Shown: positions 1-9,027 of the stretch, piece by piece
Layout of the letters: each line of letters opens with the position of its first letter
Numbering within the stretch: the stretch's first letter is position 1
Origin: Nitrospinota bacterium
GTDB lineage: Bacteria > Nitrospinota_A > UBA7883
Direction of reading: 5' to 3'
DNA: 39,619 bases
NCBI GenBank assembly: GCA_029881335.1
Contig: JAOUMU010000015.1
Span: 1-39,619, forward strand
Translations under genes and position numbers: made by a program
Notes under the pieces: model-generated
The model's input: only the letters and a program-made list of their open reading frames with translations
Database searches by the model: none
What the model was told of the DNA's origin: nothing

Positions 1-19
1 CATTCTTGGTATTATCCAT
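1..19 (-). CDS. Possible 5' end of a gene running off the left edge
   Basis: On the minus strand a GAGGG Shine-Dalgarno-like sequence stands five bases before an ATG whose frame stays open to the window edge, reading MDNTKN. Only six codons are visible, so no function can be given. The 226 bp between here and the radical SAM gene hold no other recognisable gene and would contain its leader. The call rests on the ribosome binding site alone. Confidence 0.3.
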
Positions 20-245
20 ATCAGCCCTCTTTTTGGTTTTTGTGAATAGTTTTGCAACTTATTACTTTTACCAGATCGAGGGCTACCTTCCTAAAATGTG
101 CGAAAAATATTTTACGTTATCGAAAATTCACTCTGCGAACTGTTCGATCAACGGGGGAAGGTCAGCAGGATGAAGCATGGTGGCAGTAACTATCTGGCCG
201 CGAGGAAGCTAAAAAGGGCGGGCCGATGGAGCGCCTGAAAATATT

Positions 246-1619
246 TCAGAAGAATAACTTTAATAACAAGATCCTGATGTTTCTTAGAATCACACGCGGC
301 TGCAGGTAAAAACTTCTTATAAACTTTTTCTGCATGCTCAACATTGTTTTTTTGCTTAATCCAGTCGGAGTGAACACAGGATTCCACATGTTGTATTTTG
401 TCCACCCGGATTCATCAAGAGTGCCATAGCTATTTACTGTGCGGTACTGCTCAGATCCCGGCATCGGGGTATTAATGGTAACTACCACATGATCCAATAA
501 GATACTTTGGGCGTATTTGATTGTCTTTTCAATTGTTTCAACGGTTTCCCCTGGATGACCTATCATAAAGAAACCTTTGGTAACCATCCCCAGCTCATGG
601 CACTTGGATACCACTTTTTCCACTTGAGAGAATTTTATATTTTTCTTTATCCGCTTCAGTATCTCCTCATCTCCACTTTCGATCCCCAAAGCCACATACC
701 AGCATCCGCGCTGGCTCATAAATTCCAGTAGCGCGTCATCAACAGTGTCGACCCTTGACATGCAGCTCCAGGGGAAATCAAGGTTTCTTTCCCGAGCAAG
801 CTCAAATATTTCATAGATTCTTTTTGGTTGCACCGTAAAAGTATCATCTACAAACGCTATTTCTCTTGCGCCGTATTTCTCTGTCACATGTTGTATTTCA
901 TCAACGATATTTTTCGCGCTCCGCATTCTTACCTTGCGGCCAAAGGTGGTGGTCTCACAAAAGGTGCATTTAAACGGGCACCCCCTGGAAGTTATTATGT
1001 TCACAACTGGACTTTTCTTGTAGTTGAATGGTGGTGGAGAATATATGCCAATATCCGGAATCATGTCATACGCGGGAAATGGAAGGGTGTCCAGATCCTC
1101 GATATACCTCCTGGCCGGATTAACTTTAATCTCACCTCCCTTTCTAAATGACAAGCCGCTTATTTCTTCGTGATTTCCATCAACCTCTAGACATCCTAGA
1201 AGTTCGACAAGAGTTTCTTCCCCTTCGTTGCGTATCGCATAATCAAATGCGTCATATTCCATCGGTTGCCCGGGTGACGTGGATACATGGGGCCCTCCTA
1301 AAATAGTAACAACATCTGGACTTATCTCTTTTGCGCACTTTGCCAGCTCAAGAGCTCTGTGGAAAGCCACCGTGGTTGCTGATATTCCTAGTACATTGTA
1401 ACCATCCCTTTTCAACAATTGCGCTATGTCCTCCGGTTTCATTAGTCGGGCTTCAGCATCGATGGCATGAACCTCGATACCCTTTTCCCTGAGATAAGAG
1501 GCCAGCAAAAATATACCTAGCGGTATCTGGTTTCCACCAAAAAAACCAAGCCTTCCCCCATATCTTTCGAACTTTGAGATAGGGGGGTAAACCAGAAGAA
1601 CCTTCGGAACGATACTCAT
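246..1619 (-). CDS. B12-binding-domain radical SAM protein
   Basis: A 457-residue protein. The N-terminal part (about 1-140) resembles a cobalamin-binding Rossmann domain, with PLGIFLLASYLREKG, GGPHVSTSPG and NEGEETL segments. The radical SAM core follows, with the cluster motif CxxxCxxC at C214, C218 and C221, which binds a [4Fe-4S] cluster that cleaves S-adenosylmethionine. Family members methylate or rearrange unactivated carbons, for example in lipids, hopanoids, cofactors or natural products; the substrate cannot be read here. It lies 16 bp after a glycosyltransferase gene and is last in a methyltransferase-glycosyltransferase-radical SAM cassette, so modification of a glycan or lipid is a reasonable inference. 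No strong Shine-Dalgarno precedes the ATG. The gene is AT-richer than those further right. Family assignment is firm, role open. Confidence 0.88.
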   Translation of the reverse strand: MSIVPKVLLVYPPISKFERYGGRLGFFGGNQIPLGIFLLASYLREKGIEVHAIDAEARLMKPEDIAQLLKRDGYNVLGISATTVAFHRALELAKCAKEISPDVVTILGGPHVSTSPGQPMEYDAFDYAIRNEGEETLVELLGCLEVDGNHEEISGLSFRKGGEIKVNPARRYIEDLDTLPFPAYDMIPDIGIYSPPPFNYKKSPVVNIITSRGCPFKCTFCETTTFGRKVRMRSAKNIVDEIQHVTEKYGAREIAFVDDTFTVQPKRIYEIFELARERNLDFPWSCMSRVDTVDDALLEFMSQRGCWYVALGIESGDEEILKRIKKNIKFSQVEKVVSKCHELGMVTKGFFMIGHPGETVETIEKTIKYAQSILLDHVVVTINTPMPGSEQYRTVNSYGTLDESGWTKYNMWNPVFTPTGLSKKTMLSMQKKFIRSFYLQPRVILRNIRILLLKLFF

Positions 1620-1635
1620 AATGCTAGCAACGCCT

Positions 1636-2709
1636 CTATCGCTTATTGTTGTAAAATATCAGGACTCTTTGCACTGTAAAGCTCATAAAGAATAGCACTC
1701 CCTCGGCTAATATCTTTGAAAGATAGATATTAACTCCCATATATTTGTTGAGAGCTATAATGGACATGTAAGATAGGATCATGACGACCATTGTGAGAAT
1801 AGTATATTTAATTAGTTCAGGGAATATACTTTCGTCAGACTTGAATACGGCCATCTTTACTATAATAAAGTTCAGAGCTCCGATAATGACCCTGCCGGCG
1901 ATGATACTACCGAGCACTGAACCGTAGAGATAATATGAATAGCTAAATAGCGCCATGTCAGCCAGGGATGTGACCAAGGAGGCCAGTACGAACCTTAGAA
2001 AAACATAATATATTTTCAACGAATCCCAGAGTGGATTGAAGTGGGTTCCGCGATTCTGATTCTCATATATGGTTGTTATAGGAATTTCTCTTATCGGGAC
2101 CCCCGAGTGTACCGCTTGTATCAGCATGTCCAATTCGAATTCGTAGCCATCGCTCTGTGAAGTAAGCATTTGCCTGGCAAATTCTGGTGTAATGACTCGA
2201 AGACCTGACTGGGTGTCTTTTAACAACCTGCCAACAAATCCAAGGAACACCCACCTTGTCATCTGGTTTCCAAAACGGCTTTTCCATGGAACATCACGGT
2301 CAAAGTCGCGTGCGCCGATGCATAGCGCTTCACTATTTTCCATGAAGGAATTGGCCAATGTCACGGCATCATCGGGCAAATGTTGACCGTCGGCGTCGAT
2401 CGTCAATATGCCTGATATACGATCATAGCCCAGCAGAACATGGTTGAAACCTGTTTTCAGGGCTGCGCCTTTCCCCCTGTTGATAGCATGCCGGACCACG
2501 GTCACTTCCGGGCGGGCGTGAACAGTTTCAATAATATTTATGCTTGAGGCGCCATTGGTTCCATCGTCCACCACAACTATATTAATGATGCCTCGCGCTA
2601 CCAGCCCCTCCACGACATCCAACAGCTTTTCATTTGGATTGTAAGCGGGAACGATGGCAATTATGGAATTCAGGTCATTTGTCATGGTATTAGCTAACCT
2701 GACTTCCAT
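1636..2709 (-). CDS. GT2 glycosyltransferase (dolichyl-phosphate-mannose synthase-like) with GtrA-like membrane tail
   Basis: A 357-residue protein. Residues about 15-230 form a GT-A fold of family 2: the nucleotide-binding start IIAIVPAYNP, VVVDDGTNG, and the metal-binding region TIDADGQH. The C-terminal 120 residues are four hydrophobic segments like GtrA proteins, which are implicated in moving polyprenyl-linked sugars across the membrane. The likely reaction is transfer of a sugar from a nucleotide donor to a polyprenyl phosphate on the cytoplasmic face; donor and acceptor are unknown. The start used overlaps the end of the upstream methyltransferase by 16 bp. An internal ATG at 2685, 8 bp beyond that stop, is equally possible, and neither has a strong ribosome binding site. 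It sits between methyltransferase and radical SAM genes in an apparent operon. Confidence 0.86.
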   Translation of the reverse strand: MEVRLANTMTNDLNSIIAIVPAYNPNEKLLDVVEGLVARGIINIVVVDDGTNGASSINIIETVHARPEVTVVRHAINRGKGAALKTGFNHVLLGYDRISGILTIDADGQHLPDDAVTLANSFMENSEALCIGARDFDRDVPWKSRFGNQMTRWVFLGFVGRLLKDTQSGLRVITPEFARQMLTSQSDGYEFELDMLIQAVHSGVPIREIPITTIYENQNRGTHFNPLWDSLKIYYVFLRFVLASLVTSLADMALFSYSYYLYGSVLGSIIAGRVIIGALNFIIVKMAVFKSDESIFPELIKYTILTMVVMILSYMSIIALNKYMGVNIYLSKILAEGVLFFMSFTVQRVLIFYNNKR

Positions 2710-3374
2710 ACGGAGATTCGATAGAGCGGGTATACCCTAGATAGTTGAGTCGCCATAATGGGTGTCATTCCTTTGTCCCGCAGATAGCTTTCCACCTGGG
2801 CGGCAGTATGATAATGATCTGGCGGCTTGCCATACCCACCGATAACTCGCGTGATTCGCGTGAAAATGTTTTCCGTTGGCAAAGACAGGAACATCCTCCC
2901 CTCCGAGCCCAGCCATTTCTTCATCAGCCGGACCGGAGATTCCAGTTTTTCAAAATGCTCCAGCACATCCGCCCCCACAATGGCGTCAGCTGTTTTTATA
3001 TGCAATTGCTCATGATACAAATCCCCCTCCACCAGCGTAACATTGGGCAGCTTGTATTTATCCACCACCATTTGCGCATCCCTTGTATAAAGGTCCACGG
3101 CCACAACTTCCTCGAACAGGCTGGACAGCGTTGGAAGAAACACACCGGCGCCGCACCCAAAATCAACGCATATCCTTCTGTTGGAAACGTGCTCTACAAT
3201 CATGTCGTGAATGATCTTTAGTCTGCGCCAGAAAAACGCCCTGGCCAAAGTATTGGTGTGATAATAAAGCTGTGGGATTCTATCACTATCATGCTCAATT
3301 TCCTTGTTCGGAACTCTATCGCTGTTGGCGCTTATTCCTTTCAGGAATTCAGGCGGTATGATGACAAATGACAT
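2694..3374 (-). CDS. Class I SAM-dependent methyltransferase
   Basis: A 226-residue protein with the Rossmann-type methyltransferase core: motif I VDFGCGAGVF (SAM-binding glycine loop, about residue 75), an acidic residue ending the second strand (VAVDLY), ADAIVGADVLEHF (the DVLEH motif typical of methyltransferases in glycan and lipid pathways) and LSLPTEN after it. The acceptor is not evident. It is the first gene of the three-gene minus-strand cassette and overlaps the next gene. An AGG stands nine bases before the ATG. Upstream lies a 387-bp stretch without a recognised gene, so its promoter should be there. Family call is firm, specific function unknown. Confidence 0.82.
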   Translation of the reverse strand: MSFVIIPPEFLKGISANSDRVPNKEIEHDSDRIPQLYYHTNTLARAFFWRRLKIIHDMIVEHVSNRRICVDFGCGAGVFLPTLSSLFEEVVAVDLYTRDAQMVVDKYKLPNVTLVEGDLYHEQLHIKTADAIVGADVLEHFEKLESPVRLMKKWLGSEGRMFLSLPTENIFTRITRVIGGYGKPPDHYHTAAQVESYLRDKGMTPIMATQLSRVYPLYRISVWKSG

Positions 3375-3761
3375 AGCTATTAACCTGTGAATTCTACTCT
3401 AAGACTTTGGCTCTAAAGGCTCTTGTAAATGTGTATTGTGGACAGACCAGTTGGATCCAACGTGAGATTCATTCAGCGAAAACGCCAGCGACAGGATACA
3501 CCGCATCAATTGGATAAACAAGGGTGTTATCTGGGCCATAATATATCCACCTTCCTTTACACAGAGCCTGTGAAGAGGCCGGGACATTCCTGACGAGCAG
3601 AATTATTCTGATCAAGGAAGACCACCGTGAAGCGGAAAATACGGGACCGGTCACCACCCCAACGAGAGAGCGTCGAGACACTTCCATAGAGGTCATGCCC
3701 CTATCTATCCTGGTTCCTCCTGGAGCCAGTCGCGAGCCGCCCCCACGGTTTGCATATGAAA
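3375..3761. other. 387-bp gap without a recognisable gene
   Basis: This separates the ABC exporter genes from the methyltransferase cassette. Open frames of 98 and 62 codons exist on the minus strand, but the longer begins at TTG, has an arginine- and glycine-rich composition and resembles nothing I know. A TAGAAT -10-like hexamer lies about 25 bp upstream of the methyltransferase start but lacks a good -35. A short palindrome with arms CAGAAT and ATTCTG lies at 3598-3610. I see no terminator with a T-run. The stretch probably holds the cassette promoter. Confidence 0.4.
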
Positions 3762-4568
3762 TCAATTACCCGCGCTCTGATATTTGCTGATACCCAGGCG
3801 CCACAGCATATACGCCAGCGCGAACACCACCACACCCACCAGGGGCGTCAGGTACTGGATGTATGGGTGGAACAAAAGCTGTGCCCCCCCCCGCGATAGA
3901 AAATAGTGGCTGGGATAGTAGTTAATGAACGCCAGGGGGAAAGCGATTGTCAAAAACAACTGCATACCCCAGTGGTATATCGAAATTGGGTAGAAGATCA
4001 TTTCCTTGGAGCTGTACACCAGCATGTGCACCAGCGAACGGTTTCTGATGGTCCAGAAGCAGACCGCAGCCACCCCCAACCGCAGTCCTCCCTGGATCAG
4101 CACCGCGCCACCTATCACCACCGGCAGATACAACGCCTTGAGCAGGGTCCATTCCACACCAGAGCTTTTCGATCCAAAGTATAGCGCCGTTGTGCCGATG
4201 AAGAAGTGGGCCACCGTACTGATCTCGAATCCGCTGGCCAGTATCTGCATCAGCGGGCTGAGGGGGCGCACCAGCAGCCGGTCGAAACCGCCCGATATAA
4301 TCTGGCCTTCAAAGTCGTTCAGGCTGCCGAACAGGACGGTGGTGACTCCCTGGCTGAACACCATCAGGCCATATAAAAACGCCATCTCCCCCAGGGTCCA
4401 CCCAGAGATACTGCCAAACTTTGTGAGCACGATGACGATAACCCCCACCTGGGCCAGGTAGTAGACAAGAAGCGCCAGGAAGAGGAATAGGAACGAGGCC
4501 TTATACTCCATCCGCGCCCGGATCGACGCCACCACCAGAGTCAGGTATATTCCCAGTTCATCTCGCAT
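3762..4568 (-). CDS. ABC-2 family exporter permease (DUF990-like), second subunit
   Basis: A 268-residue integral membrane protein with about six hydrophobic segments and the pattern of the ABC-2 permeases that pair with a second permease and a COG4586-type ATPase. It contains MAFLYGLMVFSQGVTTVLFGSLNDFEGQIISGGFDRLLVRPLSP in outline: the short region after the second helix, with G-x-FDRLLVRP, is characteristic of this group and lies near residues 93-103. It would form half of the membrane channel. The start is 6 bp after the stop of the neighbouring permease, and the operon order is ATPase, permease, permease. The transported substance is unknown; related systems are annotated as uncharacterised or multidrug exporters. 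Confidence 0.82.
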   Translation of the reverse strand: MRDELGIYLTLVVASIRARMEYKASFLFLFLALLVYYLAQVGVIVIVLTKFGSISGWTLGEMAFLYGLMVFSQGVTTVLFGSLNDFEGQIISGGFDRLLVRPLSPLMQILASGFEISTVAHFFIGTTALYFGSKSSGVEWTLLKALYLPVVIGGAVLIQGGLRLGVAAVCFWTIRNRSLVHMLVYSSKEMIFYPISIYHWGMQLFLTIAFPLAFINYYPSHYFLSRGGAQLLFHPYIQYLTPLVGVVVFALAYMLWRLGISKYQSAGN

Positions 4569-4574
4569 TCCAAT

Positions 4575-5444
4575 CTAGCCCCCCTGGATGATCAGTTTCT
4601 TCTGGGCCGCCTTCCACACCAGCGCGCTGACCAATCCCAGCGCCGCCACCCAGGCCCCCTGGAACAGGATAAACCCCATGGCTTCCCCATGGCCGATATG
4701 CCCGATGAATGTGGCGGTGGGGACGTATAGAATGTACATAAAGGGGATATAAGCCACCGCTGGCCGAATGAAGTCGGGAAAAAAGTCGAGCGGGATGATG
4801 CCACCGGAGAAGAGGGTGAACATGCCGTATTTCATCAGTTGAAAGCTGAAAGTCTCAATCACCCAGAATGCGATCATGGCAAAGAGCCAGTTCACCATGA
4901 AGTAGATCAGGTACCCCATGGTCCATGTCACAGCCAGCAGCATGTAGTTCACCGGGTCGCGCGGCAGGCTCACATCGAAGAATATCAGGCAGACGGCCAG
5001 GATAGGCGCCGCCCTGGTGAACCAGTGAAACATGGTACCGCCCACGTTTTCCGCCAAAGTCACGCCGAAGTAGTTGTACGGTTTTATCATATCCATGGCT
5101 ATGTCGCCGGAGCGGATTTTCCCCATCACGCCCATGTCGTCCTGGCTCATGGAAATGCGGATTATCATGGCAAACACCGCATAGGAGACTATCCCCTCCA
5201 TGGTGAAGCCGGAGCTGGCGGAAGCTTTGGAAGAATCGAAAATGTTCTTCCACAGCGACGTAAAGATGAATATGAACAATAGCCCGTTCACCACGCCCAC
5301 GAAATATTCGAACTTGTAGGCCAGCTGTTTTTGGAACGACTTGAATGCGAACTTGAGGTACATAGTCACCGTTGGAAACCCCTCCAGCGCGTCGAAGAAC
5401 AGCTCCTCGGCATCCACGGCCCTGGCCGCCGCTCTGTCAGCCAT
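4575..5444 (-). CDS. ABC-2 family exporter permease (COG4587-like), first subunit
   Basis: A 289-residue membrane protein with about six helices and the paired-permease pattern, including SYAVFAMIIRISMSQDDMGVM and GDIAMDMIKPYNYFG, which matches the G-x-(I/F)-x-x-x-L-x-x-P segment of the partner subunit. The start at 5444 is preferred over an upstream GTG-class frame start because GGAGG lies nine bases before it. It overlaps the end of the ATPase gene by 8 bp, so translation is probably coupled. With the other permease and the ATPase it should form one exporter. Substrate not deducible. Confidence 0.82.
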   Translation of the reverse strand: MADRAAARAVDAEELFFDALEGFPTVTMYLKFAFKSFQKQLAYKFEYFVGVVNGLLFIFIFTSLWKNIFDSSKASASSGFTMEGIVSYAVFAMIIRISMSQDDMGVMGKIRSGDIAMDMIKPYNYFGVTLAENVGGTMFHWFTRAAPILAVCLIFFDVSLPRDPVNYMLLAVTWTMGYLIYFMVNWLFAMIAFWVIETFSFQLMKYGMFTLFSGGIIPLDFFPDFIRPAVAYIPFMYILYVPTATFIGHIGHGEAMGFILFQGAWVAALGLVSALVWKAAQKKLIIQGG

Positions 5445-6459
5445 GGTCGGCCGCCTCCATATGATCCACGCCATGTTCGTATATAGCTTTCACCACATCC
5501 CCCACTTTCGGCTCATGGATAGACAGGTCCTTTACGCAATAGTCGCGGAACAGCGCGCTGATCACATCATTTAGCGCCGCGCCGCCATCCCCCTGGTATC
5601 GAAGCCATTTCTTGTTCGCCTCCGTCTTCATCTCCGTCAGGCCGATGGCCCCACTGATATCGGGATTATAGTCGTGGAACTCCACCTCCAGGATCTTACC
5701 GTTCATATGTTGGCTTTTCAAACGGTTGGTGGCGCCGTCCCAAGCGATTTTTCCCTTGTCTATTATGATGATCCTGTCGCAGAGCGCCTCGATATCGTCC
5801 ATGTCGTGGGTGGTCAGGATGATTGTCACACCCTGCTCCTTGTTGATCTTTTTCAAAAACCTGCGGACATTATCCTTGGCGATGATATCCAGGCCGATGG
5901 TGGGCTCGTCCAGGAACATGACTTTCGGCCCATGCAAAAGCGACGCCGCGAGGTCCGCCCTCATCCTCTGGCCCAGAGACAGCTTGCGCACAGGCATTTT
6001 CATCAGCGGCCCCAGCTCCAGCCACTTGGAAAGCTCCGCCAGGTTCTGGCGATAGCGGGCCGGTGGCACCCGGTAGATTGCGCGCAGAAGGTCCAGCGAA
6101 TCGGCCACCGGCAGATCCCACCAAAGCTGGCTTCGCTGGCCGAACACCACACCTATGTTGAAGGCGTTTTTCACCCGCTCCAGATAAGGAACCGTGCCAT
6201 TGACCACCGCCCGCCCACCGGTTGGCGTCAGGATTCCGGTAAGCATCTTGATGGTAGTGGATTTGCCGGCCCCGTTTTCTCCAACATATCCCACGAACTC
6301 ACCTGCGCGGATATCGAAGGACACGTCGTCCACGGCGCGAATCACGCTCGATTTGGTGGAGAAGAGGCTTTTGATCGATCCCAGCAGCCCGGCCCGACCC
6401 TCGGCTACAGTGAACTCCCGGCGTAAATCCTGGCAACGTATCAATACATCATCGTTCAT
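5437..6459 (-). CDS. ABC transporter ATP-binding protein (COG4586-like)
   Basis: A 340-residue ATPase. Visible motifs, in order: Walker A GENGAGKST, Q-loop region VVFGQRSQLWWDLP, ABC signature LSLGQRMRADL, Walker B VMFLDEPTIGLD and H-loop LTTHDMDD. The conserved GQRSQLWWDLP stretch and a C-terminal domain of about 100 residues after the ATPase core are typical of the ATPases that drive paired ABC-2 permeases. It powers export by the two downstream permeases, with which it overlaps. No clear Shine-Dalgarno precedes the ATG. A 75-bp gap separates it from mrcA upstream, so it may have its own promoter there or be read through from coaBC-udg-mrcA. Confidence 0.92.
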   Translation of the reverse strand: MNDDVLIRCQDLRREFTVAEGRAGLLGSIKSLFSTKSSVIRAVDDVSFDIRAGEFVGYVGENGAGKSTTIKMLTGILTPTGGRAVVNGTVPYLERVKNAFNIGVVFGQRSQLWWDLPVADSLDLLRAIYRVPPARYRQNLAELSKWLELGPLMKMPVRKLSLGQRMRADLAASLLHGPKVMFLDEPTIGLDIIAKDNVRRFLKKINKEQGVTIILTTHDMDDIEALCDRIIIIDKGKIAWDGATNRLKSQHMNGKILEVEFHDYNPDISGAIGLTEMKTEANKKWLRYQGDGGAALNDVISALFRDYCVKDLSIHEPKVGDVVKAIYEHGVDHMEAADHG

Positions 6460-6534
6460 AAGGGAGTCGAAATAGTTGTTAACACCGATGGGACCCTGGT
6501 CCCCTAGTCCGATGGCCGACCTATGGCCGGAGGA

Positions 6535-9027
6535 TCAGAATCCACGTTTGTAATCAGAAGTGGCGCTCTCCACATTGGCGGCGTCGGAATCGAACTCGGT
6601 GGGCTGGGCGCCATCCATGAACACCTCGAAGATCACGTTTTCCCCCACAGCGCGGGTCAGCAGCCCCGTTTCCTTGTTTATCCTGGCGAAGACCACCCCT
6701 GGCGGAGGGGGAAAATCATTAACCGGCATTTCCGCAAAAACATTCTTCATGAAATCACTCCATATGGGGATGGCCATCCGGGCGCCTGTCTCCCGTCGGC
6801 CAATGGGGGAAGGATCATCCCGGCCAGTCCACACACCGGTCACCACATCGGGAGTGTAGCCCATGAACCATGCGTCCACACAGTCGTTGGTGGTGCCTGT
6901 CTTGCCTGCCAGCGGCCGTCCCTTCAGCATCGGCTTCAGGCTCCTGCCAGTGCCCTCCTGAACCACGCTTTTCATCATGTCAGCCACCTGGTACGCCACT
7001 GCGGGAGGGATGGCCTGGTGGGAGACCACGTCAGACTTATAGATAACCTCCCCCTCGCGGTTTTCAATCGATTTTATATAGACCGGCTCCATACGGATTC
7101 CCTGGTTGGCCAGCGCGCCATAGGCGAACACCATCTCCTCCAGCGTTACGGTGGAGGACCCAAGGGCCAACGAGAGGTTTGGGTCCATCTCGCCGGTGAA
7201 CCCGAAATTGCGGGCGAATTCCGCCACGAATCTGGGGGTTATCTTTTCCAGCAGTTTTATGGTGACTATGTTGCGCGAATGGGTGATAGCCGTGCGCAAG
7301 GTAGTGGGGCCAAAGAACTTCTGCTCGAAATTCATCGGTTTCCACCCCTTGAACTCGGTGATGGCCCGGTTGAAAATGATCGGTGAGTCAATCATCACCG
7401 TGGCGGGGGTATATCCTTTCGTCAGGGCGGCCGTGTATATGATCGGCTTGAACGACGAGCCAGGCTGGCGGTAGGCCTGCACTGCCCGGTTGAACTTTGT
7501 CACCTCCGAATCATATCCGCCGATCATCGCCTTCACATGACCGGTCTTCGGGTCAATGGACATCAGCGCCCCCTGAACGTCCGGCGCCTGATATAGCTCC
7601 AGGGGCAAAAGCTTCTCTTCCGGCTTCTCTCCGGGCAGCATGTCCCCTTCCAGGATGCGGACCTGGATAATGTCTCCCGGCTTAAGCGTTTCCGAGGTTC
7701 TTTTCAACTTTCTGGCCCACCGGGAGTCTTGCTCAGGATCGAAATTATGGGCCCACTCCATGCTCTCCAGGGTGATGACCCCCTTCATATCCTTGAAGCT
7801 CACCAGAGCCCGATCCTTTTCCGCCGTCAACACCACGCCGGAAAGAATTCGGCCGGATGTGTAATATTCCTCCTGCTCCTCATACCCGGCCCGATCCGGG
7901 TTCAACGCGGTCCAATCCGGCCATTTTCCCTTTTTTATATCGGCGAATCCCTGGGGTCCACGGAATCCCAACCGCCGGTCCGCAACTTCCAGTCCCGAAC
8001 GCAGAGCCTCGTCCGCCCACTCCTCCCATTTCAGGTCCAATGTGGTGCGCACCGTCAGACCCTCGCGATACAGGCCATGGGCGGAAAACTTTTTCTCCAA
8101 TATCCGCCGCACATGCTCGGAAAACCATGGCGCCCTGTTCAGCGGCCCTTTGCGCGGCGCCAGCCGTATGGGGCTGGCCACCGCCTCCTCCATCTGGGCC
8201 TTGGTGATGATATTGGTATCCAGCATTCTGTTGAGCACATGGCCCCGGCGCGATATCGTCTTGCCCATATTGTTGTAGGGCGAGTTGGTCGACGGCGCCT
8301 TTGGCATTCCCACTATCATCGCCACCTCAGGTACACTAAGCTCGTTGACGCTCTTGCCGAAAAAGGTCAGGGCCGCCGCCTCCACTCCATAGGCGCCCTC
8401 CCCGTAATAAATATGGTTCAGGTATATCTCCAGTATCTCGTCCTTGGTATACGCCCGGTCAATACTTATGGAGAGAATCGCCTCCCGGAACTTGCGGACA
8501 TAGGTGCGCTCCGAGCTTAGCAGCAGAACCTTGGCCACCTGCTGAGTGATGGAGCTGCCTCCCTGCACCACTCGCCCCGCCCTGTAGTTGGCCCAGGCCG
8601 CACGGATGATCCCCTCTATATTCAGACCGAAATGCTGGTAAAAGGTGGCGTCCTCCACGGCGATGGTTGTCTTGCGCAAAATTAGCGGAATGGCGTTCAG
8701 CGGGAGCAGCATACGCCGCTCTACGTAATATTCCGCCGCCAACTCGTCATTGGTGTCGTATATGCGGGTCACAAGGCTCGGCTTGTAGTAACGCAGAGAT
8801 TCTATATCGGGCAGGTCCTCGCTGTACTTCACATAAAAGGTGTAGCCCACCGCGCCGCCCAGGATGGATGAAAGCAGGAATACCCAGAATGAAATCTTTG
8901 CCAGCAGCCAGAAAATGCGATGAGATAACTTCTTCTCCTCAGGTGGCGGCGCCCACTGCAAAGGCGTAGATTCCCCAAGCGGCTTGGGCCGGTACAAGAG
9001 TGAAGGATCCCTGTGGTATTTAGACAT
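6535..9027 (-). CDS. mrcA: Penicillin-binding protein 1A, bifunctional peptidoglycan glycosyltransferase/transpeptidase
   Basis: An 830-residue class A PBP, normal for the family. A cytoplasmic tail and one membrane helix (about 33-60) are followed by a GT51 domain with EDATFYQHFG (catalytic Glu near 124), GGSSITQQ and RKFREAILSISIDRAYTKDEILEIYLN in several adjacent blocks. The transpeptidase domain has the acylation motif SSFK near 526, an SRN triad and KTGT near 707. It polymerises lipid II and cross-links peptidoglycan in the periplasm. The ATG overlaps the end of the uracil-DNA glycosylase gene by 8 bp and has AGGGG five bases upstream, so it is the third gene of the coaBC operon. The ponA/mrcA distinction is naming only. 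Confidence 0.95.
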   Translation of the reverse strand: MSKYHRDPSLLYRPKPLGESTPLQWAPPPEEKKLSHRIFWLLAKISFWVFLLSSILGGAVGYTFYVKYSEDLPDIESLRYYKPSLVTRIYDTNDELAAEYYVERRMLLPLNAIPLILRKTTIAVEDATFYQHFGLNIEGIIRAAWANYRAGRVVQGGSSITQQVAKVLLLSSERTYVRKFREAILSISIDRAYTKDEILEIYLNHIYYGEGAYGVEAAALTFFGKSVNELSVPEVAMIVGMPKAPSTNSPYNNMGKTISRRGHVLNRMLDTNIITKAQMEEAVASPIRLAPRKGPLNRAPWFSEHVRRILEKKFSAHGLYREGLTVRTTLDLKWEEWADEALRSGLEVADRRLGFRGPQGFADIKKGKWPDWTALNPDRAGYEEQEEYYTSGRILSGVVLTAEKDRALVSFKDMKGVITLESMEWAHNFDPEQDSRWARKLKRTSETLKPGDIIQVRILEGDMLPGEKPEEKLLPLELYQAPDVQGALMSIDPKTGHVKAMIGGYDSEVTKFNRAVQAYRQPGSSFKPIIYTAALTKGYTPATVMIDSPIIFNRAITEFKGWKPMNFEQKFFGPTTLRTAITHSRNIVTIKLLEKITPRFVAEFARNFGFTGEMDPNLSLALGSSTVTLEEMVFAYGALANQGIRMEPVYIKSIENREGEVIYKSDVVSHQAIPPAVAYQVADMMKSVVQEGTGRSLKPMLKGRPLAGKTGTTNDCVDAWFMGYTPDVVTGVWTGRDDPSPIGRRETGARMAIPIWSDFMKNVFAEMPVNDFPPPPGVVFARINKETGLLTRAVGENVIFEVFMDGAQPTEFDSDAANVESATSDYKRGF

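Noticed and set aside
3598-3610. CAGAAT/ATTCTG palindrome as an operator
   Set aside because: Short, not placed at a supported promoter, and easily found by chance.
3469-3765. 98-codon minus-strand frame after the ABC permease
   Set aside because: TTG start, no good ribosome binding site, odd composition and no recognised family; only its TTGA overlap with the permease stop speaks for it.
5674-6426. 250-codon plus-strand frame opposite the ABC ATPase
   Set aside because: Antisense to a complete set of Walker and signature motifs.
6523-7386. 287-codon plus-strand frame opposite mrcA
   Set aside because: Lies antisense to the transpeptidase domain, whose SSFK and KTGT motifs show the coding strand.
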